Source: Amycolatopsis echigonensis (GTDB lineage Bacteria > Actinomycetota > Actinomycetes > Mycobacteriales > Pseudonocardiaceae). Taken from it: a stretch of 64,000 bases of DNA. The notes under the pieces were generated by a model. That model saw only the letters and a list, made by a program, of their open reading frames with translations. It ran no database searches and was not told where the DNA came from. Numbering within the stretch: position 1 is the stretch's first letter; every line of letters begins with the position of its first letter. Where the stretch lies: positions 46,449 through 110,448 of the forward strand of contig NZ_JACJHR010000026.1 of NCBI RefSeq assembly GCF_014174495.1, in the 5' to 3' direction. The position numbers and the translations under genes were made by a program. Positions 1 to 9,145 of the stretch are shown one piece after another.

Positions 1-834
1 GAGAAACGCCGGGCAGAGCTCGGCGATCGCCTGCGCCGGCTCCGGGTCGACGCGGGCTTCGAGACGGGAAAGGACTTCGCCAAGGCCATCGGCTGGAACG
101 CGCCCAAGGTCAGCAAGATCGAAAACGGCAGGCAGACCGTCGGCGACGACGACCTCGACGCCTGGGTCGCCGCGGTCGGCGGACCTCCGGAGCTGGCCGA
201 ACAGCTGCGGGAGCAGCTGGTCGAGGTCCGCGACGCGCACGCCAGCTGGAAAGACAAAGTCCGCGAGGGACATCGGGCCCGGCAAGAGGAATCCATTGCC
301 CGCGAGGCGCGAGCGCTACGAATTCGCGCGGTAGACCTCAGAATTGTCTCCGGATTACTGCAAACCCCGGAGTACGCACGGCATACGCTGCTTGCCCACG
401 CCCGGATCCACGGCGGCGACCAGGACATCACCGAGGCGGTCCGGGCGCGAATGCAACGCCAGCAGATCCTCTACGAACCCGGCCGGACCATCGAACTGCT
501 CACCTCCGAGGCCGCGCTGCGTTATCCGAACGCGCCGCGGGACGTGATGATCGCGCAGGTGCACAAGCTGCTCGCACTGCTCGGCACCCCCAATATCCGC
601 TTCGGGATCATCCCCGCGGACGTTGTCGTGCCCTATCCGGTCACCGCGGACTTCTGGGTCGTCGACGACGTCGCGATGGTCGAAACCCCGGAGGGCGAGC
701 ACATCGCGAGCGACGTCGACCCGTACCACGAGGTCGCGGATCTACTGTGGACAGTCGCGGCCGAGGGCGACGCGGCCCGGGCGGTGCTGCTTCGGGCGCT
801 CGATGCGCTCACCCGCGCAGCCCCGCCCGACTGA
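1..834 (+). CDS. XRE-family helix-turn-helix regulator with DUF5753 domain (5' partial)
   Basis: The reading frame is open from base 1 to a TGA at 832-834, so the start lies upstream of the window. The first 60 or so visible residues form a helix-turn-helix of the XRE type (FAKAIGWNAPKVSKIENGRQ). The rest matches DUF5753, with the typical run RIVSGLLQTPEYAR and a C-terminal half rich in short hydrophobic strands. Such proteins are abundant in streptomycetes and Pseudonocardiaceae and often sit beside a small DUF397 gene. None is visible here, but it could lie outside. Proteins of this class act as developmental or antibiotic regulators; the target here is unknown. It converges on the DUF4232 gene with 14 bases between the stops. 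Confidence 0.85.
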   Translation, partial: EKRRAELGDRLRRLRVDAGFETGKDFAKAIGWNAPKVSKIENGRQTVGDDDLDAWVAAVGGPPELAEQLREQLVEVRDAHASWKDKVREGHRARQEESIAREARALRIRAVDLRIVSGLLQTPEYARHTLLAHARIHGGDQDITEAVRARMQRQQILYEPGRTIELLTSEAALRYPNAPRDVMIAQVHKLLALLGTPNIRFGIIPADVVVPYPVTADFWVVDDVAMVETPEGEHIASDVDPYHEVADLLWTVAAEGDAARAVLLRALDALTRAAPPD

Positions 835-848
835 CCGCGGAGAATCCC

Positions 849-1385
849 TTACGCCGCAGGCGCTTCGCCAGACGTCAGCGCGCCGACGTCGAGCGTGTGG
901 CTGTCCGCGTTGGCGTCCACCGCACCGAAGGTCCAGTCCACCGACACATTCGGGTCGATCGGGTCCCCGTGCGGGTTGGAGTCGGCCGGAGCGGTGACGG
1001 TCACCGCGTTCGGCGTCTGCTGCTCGTCGTCGGACCCGATCGCGGTCCAGTGCAGCGGTACGTACGCCGACGAACCGTTCGCGATCAGCACCGGCGGGGC
1101 GTCGGCCGGCGCCTCGTTGTTGACCAGGACGTTGTGGGCTCCGACCAGGTCGACATCGGCCCGGCCAGGCAAGACGCACCGTTCGCCGGGGTTCGCGGTG
1201 AACTGCAGCGCCGCCTGACGCTGGCCCGCGCCTGCGCCGCCGTAGACGAGCTTGGTGCTGAACTGATTCGCCGTGCACGGCAATGCCGACGACTCCGCGG
1301 TCGTGGCGCCGGCCGTCCCCGCGAAGAGCGCGGCAGCGCCTCCGGCGACAGCGACGGCAACGGCGATCCTGCAGATGTTCTTCAT
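849..1385 (-). CDS. Secreted DUF4232 domain protein
   Basis: A 178-residue protein with a clear N-terminal signal peptide: basic MKNICR, then an Ala/Val/Gly hydrophobic core ending near AGATTAES. There is no lipobox, so it is probably released by signal peptidase I. The mature part fits DUF4232, a small beta-rich secreted domain of unknown function with two conserved cysteines; here the candidates are in SALPCTANQF and GERCVLPG. The ATG at 1385 was chosen over longer in-frame starts because a purine-rich GAGGGGA ribosome binding site sits 5-10 bases upstream and the signal peptide begins exactly there. It is monocistronic and convergent with the XRE gene. Confidence 0.8.
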   Translation of the reverse strand: MKNICRIAVAVAVAGGAAALFAGTAGATTAESSALPCTANQFSTKLVYGGAGAGQRQAALQFTANPGERCVLPGRADVDLVGAHNVLVNNEAPADAPPVLIANGSSAYVPLHWTAIGSDDEQQTPNAVTVTAPADSNPHGDPIDPNVSVDWTFGAVDANADSHTLDVGALTSGEAPAA

Positions 1386-1524
1386 GGTCGTCCCCTCTCG
1401 TGTTTCCGGCGGCTCCGCACCGGCCTTCACGAGATAAGACGTCCGCACCCGGAAGACGATGACCCGATGTGAGATCACCCCCGCCGGGGCAACCCCGGAC
1501 GGCCCGTCGCGTCCCAAAAGACGG

Positions 1525-2157
1525 TCAGAGCAAGTCTTCCTTGCCGATCGGCCGCCCCGGCAACGGAGTGACCGGGCCGGCGCGCAGGCCGTCGATCATG
1601 ATGGCGATGCTGCGGGCGGTCGCCAGCTCCGGCATCTTCAGCCGATGCGCGGGCAACTGCCGCACGATGCGGGCGAACAGCACCGCGACGTCACCCGCGC
1701 CCACGTCTTTCCGCAGCGACCCCTCGGCCTGCGCCCGGAGCACCAGGTCATCGACCTCAAGCAGAACCGCTTCGCGCAGGCGAGCCACCTCGGGGTCATT
1801 CTTGAGAATTTCGTGCGCACGCTGCGACAGCATCGCCAGCTGCATCGACAACTGCAGTTCCGCGCCTTGATACAGCAGCTGCACCAAGGCGTCCCACGCC
1901 GTCGGCGCTTCCACTGACAGCCGCTTCGCGTCGTCCAGCACGCCCGCGAAGTTGTCGACCGCCACCGCGCGGATGAGCGCGTCGCGGTCCGGGAAGCGCC
2001 GGTAGAGGGTGCCTACGCCGACACCTGCGGCGCGCGCGATCTCCTCCATCGGGACCTCGGGACCGTGGCTGGCGAAGATGGCGCGAGCCGCGGCGATGAT
2101 CTGGTCGCGGTTGCGTTGCGCGTCCGCCCGCAGCGGTGTCTCGGGGTCTGCACTCAT
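1525..2157 (-). CDS. TetR/AcrR-family transcriptional regulator (divergent from P450 operon)
   Basis: A 210-residue TetR-family repressor. Residues about 10-60 hold the canonical DNA-binding domain (RDQIIAAARAIFASHGPEV, then the helix-turn-helix ARAAGVGVGTLYRRFPDRDAL). The C-terminal half is a helical ligand-binding domain of the SbtR type. ATG 2157 is preferred because GGAAAGG lies just upstream; an in-frame extension of 17 residues exists. It is transcribed away from the two P450 genes, and the 205-base gap contains a perfect 6-9-6 inverted repeat and a second 7-bp repeat, so it most likely represses itself and the P450 operon. The ligand is unknown. Confidence 0.88.
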   Translation of the reverse strand: MSADPETPLRADAQRNRDQIIAAARAIFASHGPEVPMEEIARAAGVGVGTLYRRFPDRDALIRAVAVDNFAGVLDDAKRLSVEAPTAWDALVQLLYQGAELQLSMQLAMLSQRAHEILKNDPEVARLREAVLLEVDDLVLRAQAEGSLRKDVGAGDVAVLFARIVRQLPAHRLKMPELATARSIAIMIDGLRAGPVTPLPGRPIGKEDLL

Positions 2158-2261
2158 ACCCGGCCTTTCCTCTTCCCGGTTGGCGCGCATTCTCGCACGC
2201 CGGACCAACTGCGCAAACGTGCCCGCAACCTGGGGCGGACAGCAATTGTCACCCCGTTGCT

Positions 2262-2282
2262 AGTGGACGAAGATCCTCCACT
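2262..2282. promoter_or_regulatory. Candidate TetR operator (AGTGGA-N9-TCCACT)
   Basis: Perfect inverted repeat AGTGGA (2262-2267) and TCCACT (2277-2282) with nine bases between, 100 bases upstream of the first P450 start and 105 bases from the TetR start. Symmetry, size and position between divergent genes fit a TetR operator. Binding is inferred, not shown. Confidence 0.5.
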
Positions 2283-2303
2283 TCGGTACCTTGGGCAGTG
2301 AAC

Positions 2304-2331
2304 CGGAATGTAATCCTCCACATTCATTCCG
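2304..2331. promoter_or_regulatory. Second inverted repeat in the TetR/P450 intergenic region
   Basis: CGGAATG (2304-2310) and CATTCCG (2325-2331) are exact reverse complements separated by 14 bases, 32 bases before the P450 ATG. The 9-mer ATCCTCCAC occurs at 2273-2281 and again at 2313-2321, linking this site to the upstream operator candidate. It could be a second regulator site or a leader hairpin. Confidence 0.4.
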
Positions 2332-2362
2332 TAACGGGGCAAACCCACCACAGGGGGTTCAG

Positions 2363-3589
2363 ATGACCGAAGTCGCCCAGCCCAGCCGCACACAGCCGGA
2401 GCGGGCCGCGTTCCCGATGAAGCGCACGTGCCCGTTCGCGCCGCCACCGGGCTACGACCGTTTCCGCGACGCTCGCGCGCACTACGTCGAGCTCGAACAC
2501 AGCGGCCAGCGCGCCTGGGTGCTGAACCGGCACGAGGACCTCCGGGCGATGCTGAACGACCCGAGGTTCAGCTCGAACCGTTTCAACCCCGGTTTCCCGA
2601 TCCTGTTCAAGGACGGCCAGCAGCGCCGCCCGAAGCTGCGCCCGTCGCTGATCGCGATGGACGCGCCGGAACACGGCCCGGCGCGGCGCAGCGTCGTCGG
2701 CGAGTTCACCGTCAAGCGGATGAAGGCGCTGCAGCCGCGCATCCAGGAGATCGTGGACCAGCACATCGACGCGATGCTGGCCGGCGACCAGCCCGCCGAC
2801 CTGGTGTCGGCGCTTTCGCTTCCGGTGCCGTCCCTGGTCATCTGCGAACAGCTCGGCGTCCCGTACTCCGACCACGACTTCTTCCAGAAGCACAGCTCAC
2901 AGATCCTCAACCGCGAATCGAGCGTCGAAGAGCGCGGGCACGCGGTCGAAGAGCTGCAGAATTATCTGTCCAAGCTGGTATCCCTCAAGGAAACCGCACC
3001 AGCGGACGATCTGCTCAGCCGCCAGATCGCGAAGAAGCGCGAGGAAGGCGCCTACGACCACGACGACCTCGTGTCGCTGGCTTTCCTGCTGCTCATTGCC
3101 GGACACGAGACCACGGCGAACATGATTTCACTCGGCACCGTCGCGCTGCTGGAGAACCCCGACGCGCTCGCCGCGATCAAGGAGGACCCGGGCAAAACCC
3201 TCGACGCCGTCGAAGAATTGCTGCGCTACTTCACCATCGCGGAACTCGCCACCACGCGCGTCGCGCTCGAGGACGTCGACATCGCGGGCGTCACCATCAA
3301 GGCCGGCGAGGGCGTCCTCGGCCTGAGCTACGCGGCCAACTTCGACCCCGAGGTCTTTCCCGAGCCCGAGCGGCTCGACATCACCCGCGGCGGCCGTCAC
3401 CACGTCGCCTTCGGCTTCGGCGCGCACCAGTGCCTCGGCCAGAACCTCGCCCGGATGGAGCTGCAGATCGTGTTCGACACGCTCTTCCGCCGCATCCCGA
3501 CGCTGCGTCTCGCCGTGCCGGTCGAGCAGTTGCCGTTCAAACACGATTCCGGCGTCTTCGGGCTGTACTGCCTCCCGGTGAGCTGGTGA
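2363..3589 (+). CDS. Cytochrome P450 (first of a tandem pair)
   Basis: A 408-residue soluble bacterial P450 of the CYP105/107 style. Visible landmarks are the I-helix oxygen-binding motif AGHETT near residue 246, the K-helix ExxR as EELLR near 284, and the heme loop FGFGAHQCLG with the cysteine thiolate ligand at about 357. ATG 2363 (MTEVAQPS) is chosen because AGGGGG lies seven bases upstream; a longer GTG start would add 24 poor residues. It is followed 12 bases later by a second, similar P450 and then by a ferredoxin, so one transcript supplies two monooxygenases and an electron donor. Substrate unknown; no biosynthetic genes adjoin. Confidence 0.93.
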   Translation: MTEVAQPSRTQPERAAFPMKRTCPFAPPPGYDRFRDARAHYVELEHSGQRAWVLNRHEDLRAMLNDPRFSSNRFNPGFPILFKDGQQRRPKLRPSLIAMDAPEHGPARRSVVGEFTVKRMKALQPRIQEIVDQHIDAMLAGDQPADLVSALSLPVPSLVICEQLGVPYSDHDFFQKHSSQILNRESSVEERGHAVEELQNYLSKLVSLKETAPADDLLSRQIAKKREEGAYDHDDLVSLAFLLLIAGHETTANMISLGTVALLENPDALAAIKEDPGKTLDAVEELLRYFTIAELATTRVALEDVDIAGVTIKAGEGVLGLSYAANFDPEVFPEPERLDITRGGRHHVAFGFGAHQCLGQNLARMELQIVFDTLFRRIPTLRLAVPVEQLPFKHDSGVFGLYCLPVSW

Positions 3590-3601
3590 AGGGGGGAAAC
3601 G

Positions 3602-4807
3602 ATGACTGCCACTGAAGAACTCCGCATGCCGGTCGCCCGCACCTGCCCGTTCTCCCAGCCGGAGCAGTACGTCCGGATGCGCGAGGAAAGCGCGCTCACC
3701 CGGGTGCAGATCCCCGGCGGCAAACAAGCCTGGGTCGCCACGCGGCACGCGGAAGCCCGGCAGATCCTCGGCGACCGCCGGTTTTCCTCCGACCGGTTCC
3801 TGCCCGGCTTCCCGTTCCTGGCCGAGGGCGGGGCCGCGATCCTCAGCAACACCAAGCAGAAAGCCATGATCGGGATGGACGCGCCCGAGCACGGCGAGGC
3901 CCGCCGGGAGGTGCTCGGCGAGTTCACCGTGAAGCGCGTCGAGGCGATGCGGCCGCGGATCCAGGAGATCGTCGACGGGCTCATCGACGAAATGCTCGCC
4001 GGGCCGAAACCGGCGGACCTGGTGGAAAAACTGTCGCTGCCGGTGCCGTCGCTGGTGATCTGCGAGCTCCTCGGCGTCCCGTACACCGATCACGATTACT
4101 TCCAGCAGCGCACGATGGCGCTCATCCGGCGCAGCACCAGTATCGAGGACCGCAAGAAGGCGTCCGAGGAACTGCGCGAGTACCTCAGCGGCCTCGTCGC
4201 GGCGAAAGAGAAAGACCCGACTGACGACCTCCTCGGCAGGCAGATCGTCAAACGCCGCGAGCAGGGCAATTACGACCACGACGCGATGATCGGGCTGGCC
4301 TTCCTGCTGCTGGTCGCCGGGCACGAGACGACCGCGAACATGATTTCGCTCGGCACCATCGGGCTGCTGGAGAATCCCGGGCAGCGCGCGACGATCGAGG
4401 CCGATCCGGGCAAGACGCTCCTCGCGGTCGAGGAACTGTTGCGCTACTTCACGATCGTCGAAGGCGCGACCGCCCGGGTCGCGACCGAGGACGTGGAGAT
4501 CGGCGGCGTCACGATCAAAGCAGGCGAGGGCGTGCTCGTGCTCGGCTACGCCGCGAACTGGGACCCGGAGGTGTTCGAGAGCCCGGAAAAGCTCGACCTC
4601 GAACGCGGTGCGCGCCACCACGTCGCGTTCGGGTTCGGACCGCACCAGTGCCTCGGCCAGAACCTGGCGCGGATGGAGCTGCAGATCGTGTTCGACACGC
4701 TGTTCCGCCGCATCCCGACGCTGAAGAGCGTGCTGCCGGTCGACGAGATCCCGGTGAAGGAAGACGCCACGATCTTCGGCCTGTACCAGTTGCCGGTGAC
4801 CTGGTAG
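3602..4807 (+). CDS. Cytochrome P450 (second of a tandem pair)
   Basis: A 401-residue P450 that looks like a diverged tandem duplicate of the preceding gene. Both share long runs such as SLPVPSLVICE, GHETTANMISLGT and QNLARMELQIVFDTLFRRIPTL. It has the AGHETT I-helix motif near residue 238, EELLR in the K-helix and the heme loop FGFGPHQCLG with the cysteine ligand at about 350. The N-terminal 60 residues and the substrate-recognition regions differ most, suggesting a changed substrate. A strong GGGGGGAA ribosome binding site lies just before the ATG. Electrons would come from the ferredoxin encoded 40 bases downstream. Confidence 0.93.
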   Translation: MTATEELRMPVARTCPFSQPEQYVRMREESALTRVQIPGGKQAWVATRHAEARQILGDRRFSSDRFLPGFPFLAEGGAAILSNTKQKAMIGMDAPEHGEARREVLGEFTVKRVEAMRPRIQEIVDGLIDEMLAGPKPADLVEKLSLPVPSLVICELLGVPYTDHDYFQQRTMALIRRSTSIEDRKKASEELREYLSGLVAAKEKDPTDDLLGRQIVKRREQGNYDHDAMIGLAFLLLVAGHETTANMISLGTIGLLENPGQRATIEADPGKTLLAVEELLRYFTIVEGATARVATEDVEIGGVTIKAGEGVLVLGYAANWDPEVFESPEKLDLERGARHHVAFGFGPHQCLGQNLARMELQIVFDTLFRRIPTLKSVLPVDEIPVKEDATIFGLYQLPVTW

Positions 4808-4847
4808 AGATCAGAGTGCTCCCACCACAAGCCAGGAAGAGGCCATC

Positions 4848-5042
4848 ATGAAGATCATCGCGGACACCGGCAAGTGCGTCGGCGCCGGCCAGTGCGTGCT
4901 CACCGAGCCCGCGCTGTTCGACCAGAGCGAGGACGACGGCACGGTCATCGTCCTCAACGACACTCCGGACGGCGAACTGGTCGAGAAGGCGCGCGAGGCC
5001 GTGAACATCTGCCCGAGCCAAGCGCTTTCGCTGGAGGAGTGA
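4848..5042 (+). CDS. Ferredoxin, three-cysteine [3Fe-4S] type, P450 partner
   Basis: A 64-residue ferredoxin beginning MKIIADTGKC. It has three cysteines in the pattern of actinobacterial P450 ferredoxins: Cys10 and Cys16 in CVGAGQC, and Cys55 in ICPSQA. The residue between the first two ligand positions that is cysteine in 4Fe ferredoxins is Gly/Ala here, so a [3Fe-4S] cluster is expected. It closes the P450 operon, 40 bases after the second P450. No ferredoxin reductase gene is in the window, so a reductase encoded elsewhere must serve it. Small size, acidic C-terminus and context make this call firm. Confidence 0.92.
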   Translation: MKIIADTGKCVGAGQCVLTEPALFDQSEDDGTVIVLNDTPDGELVEKAREAVNICPSQALSLEE

Positions 5043-5049
5043 CCGGCGG

Positions 5050-5850
5050 TCAGGACAAGCGGACGGCGGTCACCGCGGCGGTCGAGTACTTCGTCGTCAG
5101 GTGGCCGCCGCGCGCGTCGATCGCTTCGCCGACCTCGGCGAGCACCTGGTCGCGTTGCTCCGGAGTCGCCACGGTGACGCCGCCCTGCGTGGCGAGCAGG
5201 TCCAGCCACTCGTCGCGGCGGTAGTCCTGCGTCCATTCGTAATGCCAGTTCTCCGCTTCGGCGAACGCGCCGGTCCCGGCCAGGCCGGCCGCGGCCTTGT
5301 CGAGCATCGGCTGATAGGCCTGTGCGCTGGGGCTTTTCAGGTAGTTGCCGCTGAACGGCGAGTCCGGCATCGCCCGGCGCAACGCGTCCGCCAGGGCGTG
5401 CGAAATTTCTTCCGGCGGCATGAAGACGTGCCAGAACGCGACGAACCGGCCGCCCGGACGGAGCACCCGTGCGGCCTTCGCGGCTCCCGCGCCCGGCTCG
5501 ACCCAGTGCCATGCCTGTCCGGACACGAGGGCGTCGAACGTCCGTCCCGCCGGGTCCCAGTCCTCGAATTTCGCGACCTCGACCGGGAAATCGCGCCGCG
5601 CGAACTCCGCCATCCGCGCGTCCGGCTCCACGCCGAGCACCACCGCGCCGCGCGCGAGGAATTGCCGCCCTTCGATGCCGGTACCGCAGCCGATGTCGAG
5701 AACTTCCTTCCCCGGGCTCGCCGCGAGGACAGCGGTCACCAACTCGTCCGGGTAACGCGGGCGGGCTCGGTCGTAGCGCTCGGGATCGACGCCGAACGAT
5801 TCCGCCATGGTCCGGTGCTGATGCGGTTCGGAACCGGGTAAAGTGGGCAT
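5050..5850 (-). CDS. Class I SAM-dependent methyltransferase
   Basis: A 266-residue methyltransferase with the SAM-binding motif I LDIGCGTG at residues 51-58, an acidic residue after the next strand (VVLGVEPD) and a motif near VLRPGGRFVAFW. The family is a common small-molecule or generic methyltransferase group; substrate unknown. The ATG at 5850 keeps the segment EPHQHRTMAESFG, which I recall being conserved in relatives, but an internal ATG at 5808 is an alternative. The longer start codon lies inside the first of two operator-like palindromes shared with the divergent TetR gene, so a leaderless or very short leader transcript would be needed. Confidence 0.82.
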   Translation of the reverse strand: MPTLPGSEPHQHRTMAESFGVDPERYDRARPRYPDELVTAVLAASPGKEVLDIGCGTGIEGRQFLARGAVVLGVEPDARMAEFARRDFPVEVAKFEDWDPAGRTFDALVSGQAWHWVEPGAGAAKAARVLRPGGRFVAFWHVFMPPEEISHALADALRRAMPDSPFSGNYLKSPSAQAYQPMLDKAAAGLAGTGAFAEAENWHYEWTQDYRRDEWLDLLATQGGVTVATPEQRDQVLAEVGEAIDARGGHLTTKYSTAAVTAVRLS

Positions 5851-5880
5851 GTGCCCACCATAGTGGGCAAGCGCCCACTA
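5841..5880. promoter_or_regulatory. Two tandem 20-bp operators between methyltransferase and TetR genes
   Basis: Two abutting near-identical palindromes. The first is GTGGGC (5843-5848), ATGT, GCCCAC (5853-5858). The second is TAGTGGGC (5861-5868), AAGC, GCCCACTA (5873-5880). Their centres are exactly 20 bases, two helical turns, apart. They lie over the translation starts of both divergent genes, so the TetR product probably represses both. Confidence 0.65.
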
Positions 5881-5901
5881 TGGCTAGAGAGGACGGTCGA
5901 G

Positions 5902-6492
5902 TTGCCCACCGGGATCCATCTCCGCGACGTGCGCGCCCAGCTTTTCGATGCCGCGGAACGGGTTTTGCTGCGCGAAGGGCCGAGCGGACTCACCAGCCGC
6001 GCCGTCACCACCGAAGCGGATTGCGCGAAGGGCGTGCTGCACCGGCATTTCGAGGATTTCGACGCGTTCCTCGCCGCTCTGGTGCTCGACCGGATCCATC
6101 GGCTCGAAGCCCGCGCGGACGACCTGCGCGCCGGAGCCGGAACCGGCGACGTGGTCGAAACGGTGGCCGAGGTGCTCACCGAAGTCTTCTCGTCAGTCGC
6201 GGTGTCGATCGTCGCCCTGATCACCTTCCGCGACGAACTCCGGCACCGGCTCCGGGCGGCGCGGCCGGGCCCGGGGATTCCGCTGGCGACCGACGCGGCG
6301 AACGTGCTCGCGGATTACCTTGCCGCGGAACGAAACCTCGGCCGGCTCGCTCCGGATGCCGATGTACAGACGTTGGCTCCGACGCTCATCGGGGCGGGTC
6401 ATCTGCTCTTCGCCGATCGGACTGGGGAGCCTCCGAGCGAGGAAGCCGTCCGGCAGATGGCGGCCACCGTCCTCGCCGGAGCCCTCCGCTGA
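5902..6492 (+). CDS. TetR-family transcriptional regulator
   Basis: About 196 residues. The N-terminal DNA-binding domain is visible as RDVRAQLFDAAERVLLREGP followed by SRAVTTEADCAKGVLHRHFEDFDAFLAALV; the helix-turn-helix is slightly unusual in having a cysteine in the turn. The C-terminal domain is helical and undefined. The start is uncertain: TTG 5902 has GAGAGGA eight bases upstream, while a GTG at 5851 would lie within the operator palindrome and add 17 residues. It ends one base before the stop of the convergent DUF3995 gene. Likely autoregulated through the paired palindromes at 5841-5880 together with the methyltransferase gene. Confidence 0.82.
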   Translation: MPTGIHLRDVRAQLFDAAERVLLREGPSGLTSRAVTTEADCAKGVLHRHFEDFDAFLAALVLDRIHRLEARADDLRAGAGTGDVVETVAEVLTEVFSSVAVSIVALITFRDELRHRLRAARPGPGIPLATDAANVLADYLAAERNLGRLAPDADVQTLAPTLIGAGHLLFADRTGEPPSEEAVRQMAATVLAGALR

Positions 6493-6493
6493 C

Positions 6494-7057
6494 TCAGCCA
6501 AGACCTGTCGCGAGCGCGGCAATCGACAGCGCCAAGGCACCGAGCGCGCCGACCGCTCCGTACCGCGTCAACGTGCGCCGGTCATCGCTGCGCCTGAGGT
6601 AAAGCGCGGCGGCTCCGGCGAACGCGAGACCACCCGCGATGAACCACGGCCCCCAGAGGTAGAGATACCAGTTGACCAGCGCAGTGGGTTCGACCGCGAA
6701 GGCTCCCGTCTTGACCAGCACGCCCTGCACGACGAACAGCCCGCCGTGCCAGGTCAGCAGGATCGCCGCACCACCGCCGCAGAGCACCATCGCCCGGCTG
6801 AGCCATCGGCCGAGCGGCCGGGTCAGACTGACGCCGATCACGGCACCGAAAACCTTCAGCAGACCAGTGATCACCAGGACGGCCACGAACCACGGCACCC
6901 GGTCCTGCGCCAGTTTGACCAGCGGCGGCGACACCGTCGATTGCGCGCCGAAGGTGTTGCCGGTCGCCCAGACGAAGCTGGGGACCGCGAACAGCAATCC
7001 CCAGGCCGCGGCGACGTAACCCGGCCACTTGCTCAGCTCCGCTTGCTTCAGCGACAT
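6494..7057 (-). CDS. DUF3995 family membrane protein
   Basis: A 187-residue integral membrane protein with about five hydrophobic segments (near residues 12-30, 58-78, 90-110, 128-150 and 165-185). The sequence WAxxFAVPSFVWATG near the start and the paired Trp/Gly motifs fit DUF3995, a family of unknown function. The extreme C-terminus is hydrophobic and ends TGLG. The gene is single; it is separated from the sugar ABC operon upstream by two hairpins (7101-7120 and 7130-7163). No function can be assigned. Confidence 0.7.
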   Translation of the reverse strand: MSLKQAELSKWPGYVAAAWGLLFAVPSFVWATGNTFGAQSTVSPPLVKLAQDRVPWFVAVLVITGLLKVFGAVIGVSLTRPLGRWLSRAMVLCGGGAAILLTWHGGLFVVQGVLVKTGAFAVEPTALVNWYLYLWGPWFIAGGLAFAGAAALYLRRSDDRRTLTRYGAVGALGALALSIAALATGLG

Positions 7058-7100
7058 GCGCCAAGCCTCGCGCGAAATGCAGCGGAAAGGATCGGGCGCG

Positions 7101-7120
7101 CGGGGGAGGCATCTCCCCCG
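7101..7120. terminator. Short stem-loop upstream of the DUF3995 gene
   Basis: CGGGGGAG (7101-7108), loop GCAT, CTCCCCCG (7113-7120): a perfect 8-bp GC-rich stem with a 4-base loop, 44 bases upstream of the DUF3995 start. It stands between that gene and the end of the ABC operon. It may be a second-line terminator or a leader structure. Confidence 0.45.
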
Positions 7121-7129
7121 TGAGAGCTA

Positions 7130-7163
7130 GGTGTCGGTGCCGGAGAGCACCGGCACCGACACC
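7130..7163 (-). terminator. Terminator hairpin of the sugar ABC operon
   Basis: A perfect 14-bp stem (7130-7143 and 7150-7163) with loop AGAGCA, starting six bases beyond the stop of the ABC ATPase gene. There is no U tract, which is common for high-GC actinobacterial terminators. It marks the end of the 12411-7169 operon. Confidence 0.75.
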
Positions 7164-7168
7164 TCCGC

Positions 7169-8251
<1,083 letters not shown>

Positions 8252-8263
8252 CTGCGTTCTCCC

Positions 8264-9145
8264 TTACTTCACAGCGCCCATGGACAGCCCGCGCACCAAA
8301 TGGTTCTGCGCGATCCAGCCCACGATCATCACCGGCAGCGAGGCCAGCAGCGCGGCGGCGGACAGCTGGGCCCAGTACAGGCCCTCGCTCGTGATGAAGC
8401 CGACCAGGAACACCGGCACGGTGCCGGCGCGGGCGGCGGTGAGGTTGACCGCGTAGAAGAACTCCGTCCAGGAGAAGATCACGCAGATCAGCGCGGTCGC
8501 GGCGATTCCCGGCGCGACCACCGGCATGATGATCTTGCGGAGCAGCGTCGGCAGATTCGCGCCGTCGATCCGCGCCGCCTCGATCATTTCGCCGGGCACT
8601 TCCAGGAAGAACGACCGCATCATCCAGATCGCGAGCGGCAGGTTCATCGCGGTGTACAGGATGATCAGCGCCCACACCGTGTCCAGCAGGTTGGTGTTCT
8701 GCGAGATGACGTACAGCGGGATGATCGCGGCCACGATCGGCAGCATCTTGGTCGACAGGAAGAAGCCCAGCGCGTTCTTCGTGCCCTTGACCGGGGCCAG
8801 CGACAGCGCGTACGCGGCCGGAATTCCCAGCAGCAGCACGAGCAGCGTCGAGATCACCGTGACGAACGCCGAATTTCCCAGGTACGGCAGGAAACCGCTG
8901 TTGAGGACGTTCGAGATCTGGTCGAACGTCGGGCTGAAGAACAGCTTCGGCGGATCGGTGTAGGCGTCGTTTTCCTGTTTGAACGCGGTGAGAATCATCC
9001 ACAGCAACGGGAAAACGAAGAGGATCGCGACGATCCAGGTCGCGACGGTCAGCGTGCCCGGACCGTAGCGGCGTTTGGTCCTGCGCCGAGGAGGCGGCGC
9101 GGTGTCGGTGGCGGCGGGCGACGCGGTGGCGGTTGCGGTGCTCAC
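8264..9145 (-). CDS. Carbohydrate ABC transporter permease (MalG/SmoG-like)
   Basis: A 293-residue permease with six predicted membrane segments. The cytoplasmic EAA loop is readable as EMIEAARIDGANLPTLLRKIIMP, which docks the ATPase. The N-terminus is a 25-residue basic, Ala/Pro/Thr-rich cytoplasmic tail. The GTG start at 9145 overlaps the TGA of the preceding permease by four bases (GTGA), so the two are translationally coupled; upstream in-frame codons belong to another frame of the first permease. It pairs with the 9142-10074 product to form the membrane channel. Confidence 0.92.
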   Translation of the reverse strand: MSTATATASPAATDTAPPPRRRTKRRYGPGTLTVATWIVAILFVFPLLWMILTAFKQENDAYTDPPKLFFSPTFDQISNVLNSGFLPYLGNSAFVTVISTLLVLLLGIPAAYALSLAPVKGTKNALGFFLSTKMLPIVAAIIPLYVISQNTNLLDTVWALIILYTAMNLPLAIWMMRSFFLEVPGEMIEAARIDGANLPTLLRKIIMPVVAPGIAATALICVIFSWTEFFYAVNLTAARAGTVPVFLVGFITSEGLYWAQLSAAALLASLPVMIVGWIAQNHLVRGLSMGAVK

